The notes beneath the pieces were generated by a model that saw only the letters and a program-made list of their open reading frames with translations, was not told the DNA's origin and did no database searches. Source: Ornithinimicrobium faecis (GTDB lineage Bacteria; Actinomycetota; Actinomycetes; Actinomycetales; Dermatophilaceae). From it: DNA of 64,000 bases. The position numbers and the translations under genes were made by a program. The stretch spans positions 992,001 to 1,056,000 of the forward strand of contig NZ_CP099489.1 in NCBI RefSeq assembly GCF_023923225.1, read 5' to 3'. Shown here piece after piece: positions 26,062 to 33,991 of the stretch (within the stretch, counting starts at the first letter, position 1; every line of letters begins with the position of its first letter).

Positions 26062-26901
26062 ATGTCCCTCAAGAACCGCATCGGCATCGTCATCGGAGCG
26101 TTGCTCATCCTGACCTGGTGCCTCCTCCCCGTCGCCTGGATCATCTCGTTGTCGTTCAAGTCGCAGGATGCGATCACCACCGGAAGCCCCGGTTTCCTGC
26201 CGGCCGCCGGTGGCGGCGCCGGGTGGCAGAACTACATCGACGTCCTCGCCGACGATCAGTTCCGCCGGGCGATCTTCAACTCGATCGGCATCTCGCTGAT
26301 CGCCACCCTGCTCTCGGTCGCTCTGGCGACCCTGGCGGCCTACGCGATCGCCCGCCTGGAGTTCAAGGGCAAGAAGTTTGTGCTGACCACGGCGCTGGTG
26401 ATCGCCATGTTCCCGGTGGTCTCCCTCGTGGGGCCACTGTTCGACATGTGGCGCACGCTGGGGATCTACGACACGTGGCTGGGGCTGATCATCCCCTACA
26501 TGTCGTTCACCCTGCCGTTGGCGATCTGGACGCTGTCCGCCTTCTTCCGGGAGATCCCGTGGGAGATGGAGCAGGCGGCCCAGGTCGACGGTGCCACCTC
26601 GTGGCAGGCCTTCCGCAAGGTGATCGTCCCGCTCGCCGCACCAGGTGTTTTCACGGCGGCGATCCTGACATTCTTCTTTGCGTGGAACGACTTCGTTTTC
26701 GGCATCTCGCTGACCTCGACCGAGGCAGCGCGGCCGATCCCTGCGGCGCTGTCCTTCTTTGTCGGGAGCGACCCGTTCAACCGTCCCGCCTCGCTGTTGG
26801 CGGCGGGCGCAGTCGTCTCGACCATTCCCATCATCATCATCATCCTGCTGTTCCAGCGCAAGATCGTCGCCGGTCTGACCTCCGGCGCAGTGAAGGGTTG
26901 A
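26062..26901 (+). CDS. Sugar ABC transporter permease (SugB/MalG-like)
   Basis: The second permease, 279 residues, has six hydrophobic segments and the EAA loop EQAAQVDGATSWQAFRKVIVP near residue 175. It ends in the hydrophobic IPIIIIILLFQRKIVAGLTSGAVKG, as MalG-type proteins do. It starts one nucleotide after the stop of the first permease and is followed 6 nt later by the ATPase gene. Confidence 0.92.
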   Translation: MSLKNRIGIVIGALLILTWCLLPVAWIISLSFKSQDAITTGSPGFLPAAGGGAGWQNYIDVLADDQFRRAIFNSIGISLIATLLSVALATLAAYAIARLEFKGKKFVLTTALVIAMFPVVSLVGPLFDMWRTLGIYDTWLGLIIPYMSFTLPLAIWTLSAFFREIPWEMEQAAQVDGATSWQAFRKVIVPLAAPGVFTAAILTFFFAWNDFVFGISLTSTEAARPIPAALSFFVGSDPFNRPASLLAAGAVVSTIPIIIIILLFQRKIVAGLTSGAVKG

Positions 26902-26907
26902 TTTGTC

Positions 26908-28161
26908 ATGACTTCCATTGAAATGAAGAACATCGTCAAGCGCTACGGCGATGGCTTCCCGGCTGTGAATGACGTCAGCATGAGCATCGCCGACGGCGAG
27001 TTCATGATCCTGGTCGGCCCGTCGGGCTGCGGCAAGTCCACGCTGCTGCGGATGGTCGTCGGCCTGGAGGACATCACCTCGGGGGACCTGCTGATCGACG
27101 GCAAGAAGGTCAACGATCTGGCACCGCGCGATCGCAACCTGTCGATGGTCTTCCAGAACTATGCGCTCTATCCGCACCTGACCGTCTACGAGAACATCGC
27201 CTTCCCCCTGCGCCTGACCAAGGGAGCGGTCAGCGAGGACGAGATCAAGCGCCGCGTGGGCGAGGCGGCGGACGTGCTCGAGCTCAACGACCACCTGGAC
27301 CGCAAGCCGGCCAACCTCTCCGGTGGGCAGCGCCAGCGGGTGGCGATGGGCCGTGCGATCGTGCGGGACGCCGACGCCTTCCTGTTTGACGAGCCGCTGT
27401 CCAACCTGGACGCCAAGCTGCGCGGTCAGATGCGCACGGAGATCGCCCGGATGCAGCGACGGCTGGGACAGACCACGATCTATGTCACGCACGACCAGAC
27501 GGAGGCGATGACCCTGGGCGACCGGGTCACCGTCCTCAAGAAGGGCATCGTGCAGCAGATCGCGTCCCCGCGTGAGCTCTACGAACAGCCGGTCAACCTG
27601 TTCGTGGCCGGCTTCATCGGCTCCCCGCCGATGAACTTCCTGCCCGCCCGCGTCGAGGGCAACGTGCTCAAGCTGCCGTTCTGCGAGGTCAGCTTCGGCG
27701 AGGAGTTCGCGGCCAAGATCGCCGGCAAGGAGCTGGTGATCGTCGGGCTGCGTCCGGAGTTCGTCAAGGACGCCGCCATCCAGGAGCCGGGGCCCAACGC
27801 GATCCACTTCGACGCCGACGTGGACGTCACCGAGTGGTTGGGCAACGAGCTCTACGCCTACATCCCGTTCGAGGCAGACGAGGCCGCCCAGCACAAGCTC
27901 GACGAGCTGGACCGTGACCTCGACGGTGAGGGCATGCGCACCCAGATGGTCGTCAACCTCGAGGCCCGGTCGCGGGTCAAGGAGGGGCAGCGCTCGAGCT
28001 TCTTCTTCGACCCGATGCTGATGCACGTCTTCGACCCGGAGTCCGGTGAGAACCTCACCCGCAACGACGAGGCGGCCGCTCAGATCGCCGCCGAGAGCGA
28101 GGAGGACCGCAAGCGCGCCCTGGAGCGGGCCAAGCGGTTGGAGGCCGAGGCCAGCGCCTGA
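26908..28161 (+). CDS. Sugar ABC transporter ATP-binding protein (SugC/UgpC/MsmK-type)
   Basis: The 417-residue ATPase has Walker A GPSGCGKST (37-45), the Q-loop VFQNYALYPH, signature LSGGQRQR, Walker B FLFDEPLSNLD and the switch His in VTHDQTEA. The long C-terminal half (from about residue 240) is the OB/TOBE regulatory domain typical of CUT1 sugar importers. The last 60 residues are a charged, probably helical extension rich in Glu/Arg/Ala, longer than usual. It closes the operon, and PfkB kinase converges from the other side 19 nt away. Confidence 0.93.
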   Translation: MTSIEMKNIVKRYGDGFPAVNDVSMSIADGEFMILVGPSGCGKSTLLRMVVGLEDITSGDLLIDGKKVNDLAPRDRNLSMVFQNYALYPHLTVYENIAFPLRLTKGAVSEDEIKRRVGEAADVLELNDHLDRKPANLSGGQRQRVAMGRAIVRDADAFLFDEPLSNLDAKLRGQMRTEIARMQRRLGQTTIYVTHDQTEAMTLGDRVTVLKKGIVQQIASPRELYEQPVNLFVAGFIGSPPMNFLPARVEGNVLKLPFCEVSFGEEFAAKIAGKELVIVGLRPEFVKDAAIQEPGPNAIHFDADVDVTEWLGNELYAYIPFEADEAAQHKLDELDRDLDGEGMRTQMVVNLEARSRVKEGQRSSFFFDPMLMHVFDPESGENLTRNDEAAAQIAAESEEDRKRALERAKRLEAEASA

Positions 28162-28180
28162 GGGCCTCCGCGAGCGTGGG

Positions 28181-29119
28181 TCAGATCGTCAGGTCTGAGC
28201 GGGTCGGTGCTGCGGCACCGGCCCGCTCGATCGTCCAGTGGGCGGTGGCCAGGGCACGCTCCACAGCGGGCCGTATGCCGTCCAGCCGGCTCGCGCGCAG
28301 CGCCTCCCTGGCGCCGTGGCCACCGAGGAGCCCGGCGTCCAGCAGGCCGGAGAGCAGCCCGGCCATGAAGGAGTCCCCGGCTCCGACGGTGTCCACCACC
28401 TGGGCGGGGGCGGCGGGCAGCACGGCCTCCTCGTTGGTGCCCGAGAGCACCACGAGCGCGCCCTGCGGCCCCTGCGTGAGCACCACCACCGACGGACCCA
28501 GCTGCCCCCACAGGTGAGCGACCTGCGAGACGGGCGTGTCGGCATACAGCCACTGCAGGTCCTCGTCGCTGACCTTGACCACGTCGGCGAGGCCGACCAG
28601 CTCCTCCACCCGCGAGCGCACGTCGTGCGGCGCGCCCATGATGGTGGGTCGCAGGTTGGGGTCATAACTGATCGTGGCCAGTGGCCGGGCTTGTTGCACC
28701 AACTCCAGGACCTGGCTGGCCCCAGGCTCGAGGGTCGCCGCGATCGAGCCGGTGTGCACGTGTGCGGGGCCGGTCGTGTCGGCCGACGGGATGGCCCCAG
28801 AAATGTCCCAGGCGAGGTCGAAGTCGTAGGTCGCCACGCCCGCCGGGTCGACGTGGGCGGTGGCCGTCGGGGTGCGGTGCGCTGTGTCGCTGCCGGTCAC
28901 CAGGTGAACGCCGGCCGCAGCCAGGTGCTCGGTGATCCGCTGCCCGCGCGCCTCGCGCCCAATGTGGGTCAGCAGGTCCGCGGCGTGGCCGAGCTGGGCC
29001 AGGCCGATCGCGACGTTGGCGGGGGAGCCGCCCACGTGCTCCTGCCGCTGCTGCCCCTCGACCACGATGTCGATCAGGGCCTCGCCGACCACCAGGGTCC
29101 GGTGGGGCTGCCTCGTCAT
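28181..29119 (-). CDS. PfkB-family sugar kinase, probably fructokinase
   Basis: The 312-residue kinase carries the PfkB start VVGEALIDIVVEG, the GGSPANVAIGLAQLG motif and the catalytic DTVGAGDSFMAGLLSGL with its Asp base. It should phosphorylate a free sugar with ATP; fructose is the best guess from the ribokinase-type N-terminus and the company of glpX. It begins 5 nt after the glpX stop, so glpX-pfkB form an operon convergent with the sugar importer. An ATP-grasp or nucleoside-kinase role is less likely. Confidence 0.88.
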   Translation of the reverse strand: MTRQPHRTLVVGEALIDIVVEGQQRQEHVGGSPANVAIGLAQLGHAADLLTHIGREARGQRITEHLAAAGVHLVTGSDTAHRTPTATAHVDPAGVATYDFDLAWDISGAIPSADTTGPAHVHTGSIAATLEPGASQVLELVQQARPLATISYDPNLRPTIMGAPHDVRSRVEELVGLADVVKVSDEDLQWLYADTPVSQVAHLWGQLGPSVVVLTQGPQGALVVLSGTNEEAVLPAAPAQVVDTVGAGDSFMAGLLSGLLDAGLLGGHGAREALRASRLDGIRPAVERALATAHWTIERAGAAAPTRSDLTI

Positions 29120-29124
29120 GACCG

Positions 29125-30150
29125 TCAGCTGTCCGTGCTGCGCCCGAGCAGGTTGGCGACCTTGTTGAGCCGGTGGTGGGCCTCGATCTCGCGGATCGTG
29201 CCGGATTTGGATCGCATGACCAGCGAATAGGTGATGGCCGAGCCGGAGCCAGCGAAGCGCACGCCACGGAGCAGCTCGCCGTTGGTGATGCCCGTCGCCA
29301 CGAAGAAGCAGTTGTCGCCGGTGACCAGGTCGTCCGTCGCCAGGACCGCGTCGAGGTCGTGCCCGGCGTCGATGGCGCCCTGGCGCTCCTCATCGTCCTT
29401 GGGCCACAACTTGCCCTGGATGACGCCGCCCAGAGCCTTGACGGCGGCGGCGGTGATGATGCCCTCTGGGGTGCCGCCGATGCCGAGGAGCAGGTCGATG
29501 CCGGACTCCTCTCGGGCGGCGGCGATGCCACCGGCCACGTCACCGTCGGTGATGAGCTTCAGGCGGGCGCCGGCCTCTCGGACCTGCTGGGCCAGGCCGT
29601 CGTGGCGGGGGCGGTCCAGCATGACGACCGTGACGTCCTCGACGCCGCGCTTCTTGGCCTTGGCCACGCGCCGGACGTTTTCCTTGACCGGCAGGCGGAT
29701 GTCGACGACGTCGGCGGCCTCGGGGCCGACCACCAGCTTGTCCATATAGAACACGGCGCTGGGGTCATACATGGTCCCGGCCTCGGACACGGCCATCACG
29801 GCGATGGCGTTGTCCATGCCCTTGGCGGTCAGCGTCGTGCCGTCGATCGGGTCGACCGCCACGTCCACCTTGGGGCCGGTGCCGTCGCCGACCTTCTCGC
29901 CGTTGAAGAGCATCGGCGCCTCGTCCTTCTCGCCCTCGCCGATGACGACGATGCCGTCCATGGCGACGTTGGAGATGACCTTGCGCATGGCGGCCACGGC
30001 GGCCCCGTCGGCACGGTTCTTGTCGCCCATGCCCACCCAACGTGCGGCAGCCAGGGCAGCCGCCTCCGTCACCCGCACCAGCTCCAGGGCAAGGTTGCGG
30101 TCAGGCAGAACCGACTCGTGTGACGTGCTGCGGGCGTCCTCGGTGGGCAT
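29125..30150 (-). CDS. glpX: Class II fructose-1,6-bisphosphatase
   Basis: The 341-residue enzyme removes the 1-phosphate from fructose-1,6-bisphosphate in gluconeogenesis. GlpX features are [18 protein letters not shown], the metal/phosphate loop [32 protein letters not shown] and the end [19 protein letters not shown]. An AGGAG site precedes the ATG at 30150. In actinobacteria glpX usually neighbours fum and a divergent DUF4245 gene. Here DUF4245 is divergent as expected, but a sugar importer and kinase lie between glpX and fum. Confidence 0.96.
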   Translation of the reverse strand: MPTEDARSTSHESVLPDRNLALELVRVTEAAALAAARWVGMGDKNRADGAAVAAMRKVISNVAMDGIVVIGEGEKDEAPMLFNGEKVGDGTGPKVDVAVDPIDGTTLTAKGMDNAIAVMAVSEAGTMYDPSAVFYMDKLVVGPEAADVVDIRLPVKENVRRVAKAKKRGVEDVTVVMLDRPRHDGLAQQVREAGARLKLITDGDVAGGIAAAREESGIDLLLGIGGTPEGIITAAAVKALGGVIQGKLWPKDDEERQGAIDAGHDLDAVLATDDLVTGDNCFFVATGITNGELLRGVRFAGSGSAITYSLVMRSKSGTIREIEAHHRLNKVANLLGRSTDS

Positions 30151-30225
30151 GCTCGGCTCCTCGCTGGTGTGGGCGTCGTTGCTTCCCAGACACTACCGTC
30201 CAGCAAGGAGTGCGACGATAGGGAC

Positions 30226-30942
30226 GTGACCAGCACGACCAACACCGAGCCGAACTCGCCCGGAGAGCGCCCGCGCCATCACCTGGACGGCGTGTCCGGC
30301 CCGCCCGGGCCCGACCCTGAGGCCTCGGCTGCTGCTGGGGCCACGGCCGGTGCTGAGGCCTCGGCTGCTGACGGCGCGCCACCGGCAGAGAACAAGAGCC
30401 TGAAGCGCCTGCAGAACTATTCGATGCGCAACATGATCTATTCGCTCGTGGCGGTCTTTGCCCTGGTCTTCGTGGTGTGGGCGCTGATGCCCAACTCCGA
30501 GGAGCAGCAGCGGCGGCCGGTCGAGGTGGGCATGGTGGCCTCCTATGCCGCGCAGGAATCTGCTGGACCGGTGTGGTCCACGCAGGCGCTGGGGGAGGAC
30601 TGGAGCGCAAACTTCGCGAACTTCGAGCTGTTCGACGACGTGCTGAGCTGGCGGGTCGGCCTGGTCACGCCGTCGACCGAGTATGTCGAGATCTCCCAGG
30701 CCGACGAGGCCACTGACAGCTGGGTCGGGGAACTCACCGACAAGGCTGGAGACGAGGTCGGCACCCGCACCATCACCGGCCCCGACGGCCCGCAGGAGTG
30801 GACCGCCTATGAGGGCGAGGAGCGGGCGGTGGTGCTCGGTCCGGGTGAGGGCCGCGAGAACACGACGGTGGTGCGCGGCACCGCCCAGTGGGACGAGATC
30901 GAGGAGTTCATCGGGCTGCTGGAGCCGGTCGAGGCCGACTGA
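30226..30942 (+). CDS. DUF4245-domain membrane-anchored protein
   Basis: A 238-residue protein with a Pro/Ala-rich cytoplasmic N-terminus (about 60 residues, including two near-identical EASAA segments), one transmembrane helix (NMIYSLVAVFALVFVVWALMP) and an external domain matching DUF4245. Recognisable parts are GWQ-like DEATDSWVGEL and the final GTAQWDEIEEFIGLL. Function is unknown, but the gene is a conserved divergent neighbour of glpX in actinobacteria. GTG at 30226 is the first reasonable start. Confidence 0.85.
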   Translation: MTSTTNTEPNSPGERPRHHLDGVSGPPGPDPEASAAAGATAGAEASAADGAPPAENKSLKRLQNYSMRNMIYSLVAVFALVFVVWALMPNSEEQQRRPVEVGMVASYAAQESAGPVWSTQALGEDWSANFANFELFDDVLSWRVGLVTPSTEYVEISQADEATDSWVGELTDKAGDEVGTRTITGPDGPQEWTAYEGEERAVVLGPGEGRENTTVVRGTAQWDEIEEFIGLLEPVEAD

Positions 30943-31010
30943 CGCACCGCGCCCGCCTCTCGCCGGCGGACGGCCCGCACCTCTCGCCGGCCCGATGTCG
31001 GCTCCTGCCC

Positions 31011-31108
31011 GTGCATTCAGACCGGCAACGTGAGCACCCACACGAACCGTCAGGCAGCTGACCTGCATGTTTGTGATCTGGCCGTTGACGTCACCTGTTT
31101 GAATGCAC
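31011..31108. repeat. Inverted repeat flanking a 98-bp intergenic segment
   Basis: GTGCATTCAGAC (31011-31022) and GTTTGAATGCAC (31097-31108) pair in 11 of 12 positions around 74 nt. It lies in the 268-nt gap between convergent DUF4245 and GNAT genes, which otherwise holds GC-rich direct repeats (CCTCTCGCCGGC at 30956 and 30980). It could be a terminator with a large loop or the remains of a small insertion. Confidence 0.55.
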
Positions 31109-31210
31109 AGGTGGGGCGGCCTCGAGGAGCGGTGAGTGGGCGGCGCTGCTGGCCGTGCTGGTGGGCGCTGCTGGCGAGGCTGCTGAGCGGGGCGCTGGTG
31201 GGGCAGCGCG

Positions 31211-31768
31211 TCAGAGGTCGAGGGGGAGTCGCTGGGTCTCCGGCCACGGGTCGGTGGCCAGGCGGGAGTAGGTGTGCACGTCCACGCGGACACCGTCGAC
31301 CAGGAACTTTTCCCGCTCGACACCCTCCATGAGGAAACCAGCAGCGCGGGCGACGCCACCAGAGGCGGGGTTGTTGGCCCGGTGCCCGAGCTCGAGGCGG
31401 TGCAGCAGCATGATGGTGAGGGCGTGATCGGCCAGGGTGACGGCCGCACGGGACATCCAGCCCTTGCCGCGGTGCTCCCGATGCATCCAATACCAAAACC
31501 AGCCGGTCTCGTTCTCCTGGTCGATGGAGCTGACCACGACCGCACCGACCATCTGGCCGTTCAAGTCGATGGCCAGGGCCAGGCGCTCGCCGCGCCCGCC
31601 CATGAAGCTGACCCAGTTGCGGGCCTCCTCGAGCGTGCGGATCGTGCCTTGCCGCCGCATCGCGTCGTCGTCGAAGGCGTCGAGCACTGCGGGGGCGTCA
31701 CGCTCCTCGATGATGCGCAACCGCGGCATGTCCTCGACGAGTTGCAGGTGTGGCCGCCCGTCAGGCAT
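31211..31768 (-). CDS. GNAT-family acetyltransferase (RimJ/RimL-like)
   Basis: The 185-residue protein has the fold order of RimJ/RimL-like acetyltransferases: the start LRIIEERDAPAVLDAFDDDA, then GWFWYWMHREHRGKGWMSRA with the acetyl-CoA loop RGKGWM, LELGHRANNPASGGVARAAGF and the end EGVEREKFLVDG. Substrate unknown; such enzymes acetylate protein N-termini or small amines. The ATG at 31768 overlaps the xseB stop by 8 nt, so it is the last gene of the xseA operon. Confidence 0.88.
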   Translation of the reverse strand: MPDGRPHLQLVEDMPRLRIIEERDAPAVLDAFDDDAMRRQGTIRTLEEARNWVSFMGGRGERLALAIDLNGQMVGAVVVSSIDQENETGWFWYWMHREHRGKGWMSRAAVTLADHALTIMLLHRLELGHRANNPASGGVARAAGFLMEGVEREKFLVDGVRVDVHTYSRLATDPWPETQRLPLDL

Positions 31769-32105
31769 CGGCGTCGTCGCTCTCCGCCTCATCGTCACTC
31801 GCGGTCTCGTCGGCGGCCGCAGCGCTCCCAGCAGTCTCGGCCGGGTCGGCGGCACCGGCCGCACCGCGGTCCAACTGGTCCTGCGCCTGGTCGAGCTTGG
31901 CCTGGCAGTGGGCGGCCAGGGCCTCACCGCGCTCCCACAACTCCATCGACTCCTCAAGCGAGGCGCTGCCGCCCTCGATCCGCGACACGATCGCAACGAG
32001 TTCGTCGCGGGCCTGCTCATAACTGAGGTCGGCGATGCCGTCAGTGCTTGCCGGGGCCTGAGTGTTTGCGGTGTCCCGAGGGCTCGCGGTGCTCTCCGTG
32101 CTCAT
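31761..32105 (-). CDS. xseB: Exodeoxyribonuclease VII small subunit
   Basis: The 114-residue protein has the XseB helix pair: LSYEQARDELVAIVSRIEGG followed by SLEESMELWERGEALAAHCQAKLDQA. It binds the C-terminal region of XseA in the ssDNA exonuclease. An extra C-terminal tail of about 35 Ala/Asp/Glu residues is low-complexity. Unusually, an ankyrin-repeat gene sits between it and xseA; spacing to that gene is 9 nt. Confidence 0.93.
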   Translation of the reverse strand: MSTESTASPRDTANTQAPASTDGIADLSYEQARDELVAIVSRIEGGSASLEESMELWERGEALAAHCQAKLDQAQDQLDRGAAGAADPAETAGSAAAADETASDDEAESDDADA

Positions 32106-32114
32106 AGACCGACT

Positions 32115-32501
32115 CTAACCGGGCAGCAGGTCGGACCTGCCAAACATCTGGGCGGTGGCCCGTGCCGTGGGCTCACCCGCGTCAGGATCGGCGCCGTGCT
32201 CGAGCAGGGCTGCGACGACGTCGGGCTCACCCTTGAAGATGGCGCCGGCCAGGGGTGACTGGCCGCGGTCGTTGAGCCGGTTGACGTCGGCTCCGCGCCG
32301 GCCGAGGTCGGCCACCAGACCGGCGTGACCGTGATAGGCAGCCAGCATGAGCAGGGTGTTGCCCTTGGGGTCCGTCAGGTCGACCGGCGCTCCGGCGTCC
32401 AGATAGGCCCCCAACTGGTCAGCGGCGCCCTGGCGGGCCAGGTCGAACAGCTGATGGGCTAGGTCGACCGCGTCCTGGTCGGGGTGGTCACGCTCCGTCA
32501 T
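32115..32501 (-). CDS. Small ankyrin-repeat protein inserted between xseA and xseB
   Basis: The 128-residue protein holds three to four ankyrin repeats: DPKGNTLLMLAAYHGHAGLVADLGRRGADVNR, visible as NTLLMLAAYHGHAGLV, then QSPLAGAIFKGEPDVVAALLEHGADPD. The N-terminal 35 residues form a capping helix region. Ankyrin repeats mediate protein binding, and bacterial single-domain members often act as partners or inhibitors of neighbours. Its ATG overlaps the xseA stop (ATGA), so the two are translationally coupled. Function unknown. Confidence 0.88.
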   Translation of the reverse strand: MTERDHPDQDAVDLAHQLFDLARQGAADQLGAYLDAGAPVDLTDPKGNTLLMLAAYHGHAGLVADLGRRGADVNRLNDRGQSPLAGAIFKGEPDVVAALLEHGADPDAGEPTARATAQMFGRSDLLPG

Positions 32502-33787
32502 CGGGTGGTCCTCTCCGAGGGGGTCTCGTCCTCCAGCGTAGGCGCGGCCACGGTGCGCACTCCGAAGTCGCCACGGGCGACGGTGACGCGCAAGAGCTCG
32601 TCTGCCTCGACCTCGGCGATGTCGCGGACGATGGCGCCGTCGCTGTGCCGCACCACGGCATACCCCCGTTCCAGAGTGTGTTGCGGTGACACGGCACGCA
32701 GGTGCCGCGCCAGCCCCGCCACGCGGTCGCTCTCCCGGGACACCAGCGTGGTCACCCGGTGACGTCCCCGCTCAGCGCTGGTGTCGATGTCGCGGCGATA
32801 GGCGGTGATGATCGCCTGCCGGTCGGCCATGACCGGCCGGCTCATGGTGGCCTCCAGGGCCCGCCGCTGCTCGGTGATCCGGCGCTGGAGGGCTGCCCGG
32901 GCGCGTCCGTGGGTGGCGCTCAGGCCGCGCAGCTCCTCCTGCTGGTCCGGCACGATCCGGGTCGCGGCATGCGTGGGGGTCGAGGCGCGATAGTCCGCGA
33001 CGTAGTCCAGCAGCGGGGTGTCAGTCTCGTGCCCGATCGCACTGACCACGGGCGTGCGAGCGCCCGCCACAGCCCGCACCAGCGCCTCGTTGCTGAACGG
33101 CAGCAGGTCCTCGAACGACCCGCCCCCGCGCGCGATCACGATGACCTGGACCTGCGGCAGGCCGTCCAGCTCGGCCAGCGCCTCACTCACCCCGGCCACC
33201 GTTGTCGGGCCCTGCACGGAGACGTTGCGGATCTCGAAACGGACCGCAGGCCAGCGCCTCCGGGCATTCATCACCACGTCGCGCTCGGCGGCCGTGTTGC
33301 GCCCACAGATCAGCCCGATCGTGGCGGGCAGGAACGGCAGCGGCGTCTTGCGTCCCGGCTCGAACAGGCCCTCGGAGCGCATCACCGACTTGAGGTGCTC
33401 GAGACGGGCGAGCAACTCACCGACCCCGACGTGGCGGATCTGGCGGGCCTCCAGTTGCAGGGCGCCGCGCTTGGTCCAGAAGGTGGGCTTGGCGTGCACC
33501 ACCACCCGTGCACCCGCGTCCGGAGGGGCGGGGAGGGCGTTCAGCGCGGGGACAGGGATGGACACCGACAGGGACATGTCGACGTCCGTGTCGCGCAGGG
33601 TCAGATAGGCCCACGACATGCCGGCCCGGCGGTTGAGCTGCACGATCTGCCCCTCGACCCACAGTGGTGACATCTTGTCGACATAGTCGGAGATCTTCAT
33701 CGACAGGGTGCGCACTGGCCAGGGGGTCTCAGCCGTCGTGTCCCGGGCCGTGGCAGGCAGGGAGCGCTTGGCGGGTGGCTCGGTCAC
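32498..33787 (-). CDS. xseA: Exodeoxyribonuclease VII large subunit
   Basis: The 429-residue catalytic subunit has an N-terminal OB domain (SPLWVEGQIVQLNRR ... AYLTLRDTDVDMSLSV), the central nuclease core with LPATIGLICGRNTAAERDV, VIVIARGGGSFEDLLPFSNE and SAIGHETDTPLLDYVADYRASTPTHAA, then a coiled-coil region. It trims single-stranded DNA from both ends. The start is GTG 33787, with TATCGT 6 nt upstream (leaderless pattern). First gene of xseA-ankyrin-xseB-GNAT. Confidence 0.95.
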   Translation of the reverse strand: MTEPPAKRSLPATARDTTAETPWPVRTLSMKISDYVDKMSPLWVEGQIVQLNRRAGMSWAYLTLRDTDVDMSLSVSIPVPALNALPAPPDAGARVVVHAKPTFWTKRGALQLEARQIRHVGVGELLARLEHLKSVMRSEGLFEPGRKTPLPFLPATIGLICGRNTAAERDVVMNARRRWPAVRFEIRNVSVQGPTTVAGVSEALAELDGLPQVQVIVIARGGGSFEDLLPFSNEALVRAVAGARTPVVSAIGHETDTPLLDYVADYRASTPTHAATRIVPDQQEELRGLSATHGRARAALQRRITEQRRALEATMSRPVMADRQAIITAYRRDIDTSAERGRHRVTTLVSRESDRVAGLARHLRAVSPQHTLERGYAVVRHSDGAIVRDIAEVEADELLRVTVARGDFGVRTVAAPTLEDETPSERTTR

Positions 33788-33793
33788 GGTGCC

Positions 33794-33799
33794 ACGATA
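33794..33799 (-). promoter_or_regulatory. -10-like hexamer before xseA
   Basis: Reading the minus strand, TATCGT ends exactly 6 nt before the GTG start of xseA at 33787. Confidence 0.4.
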
Positions 33800-33867
33800 G
33801 GCGCCGCCGGGGTCAGTCGTGGGGAGCGCCACCAACCACGCGCGAAGGTCGCCCGGCACGTCTGGGC

Positions 33868-33934
33868 GGCCGACGGTCAACTCGTGGCACCACTCACCAC
33901 GCAGGACACCCCTGGTCGGCCGACGGTCAACTCG
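33868..33934 (+). repeat. Direct repeat upstream of xseA, 50-bp spacing
   Basis: GGCCGACGGTCAACTCG occurs at 33868-33884 and 33918-33934. It lies in the 204-nt gap between xseA and the DUF885 gene; the rest of that gap shows no gene. Confidence 0.8.
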
Positions 33935-33991
33935 CGGGGAAGGTAGGTGTTGTTGTGGTGCGCAGATCTTCCCCACGAGCAACGGTTGCGG

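Noticed and set aside
31030..31332. Small protein in the DUF4245/GNAT gap
   Set aside because: The frame has poor codon character, runs antisense into the GNAT gene and covers an inverted repeat.
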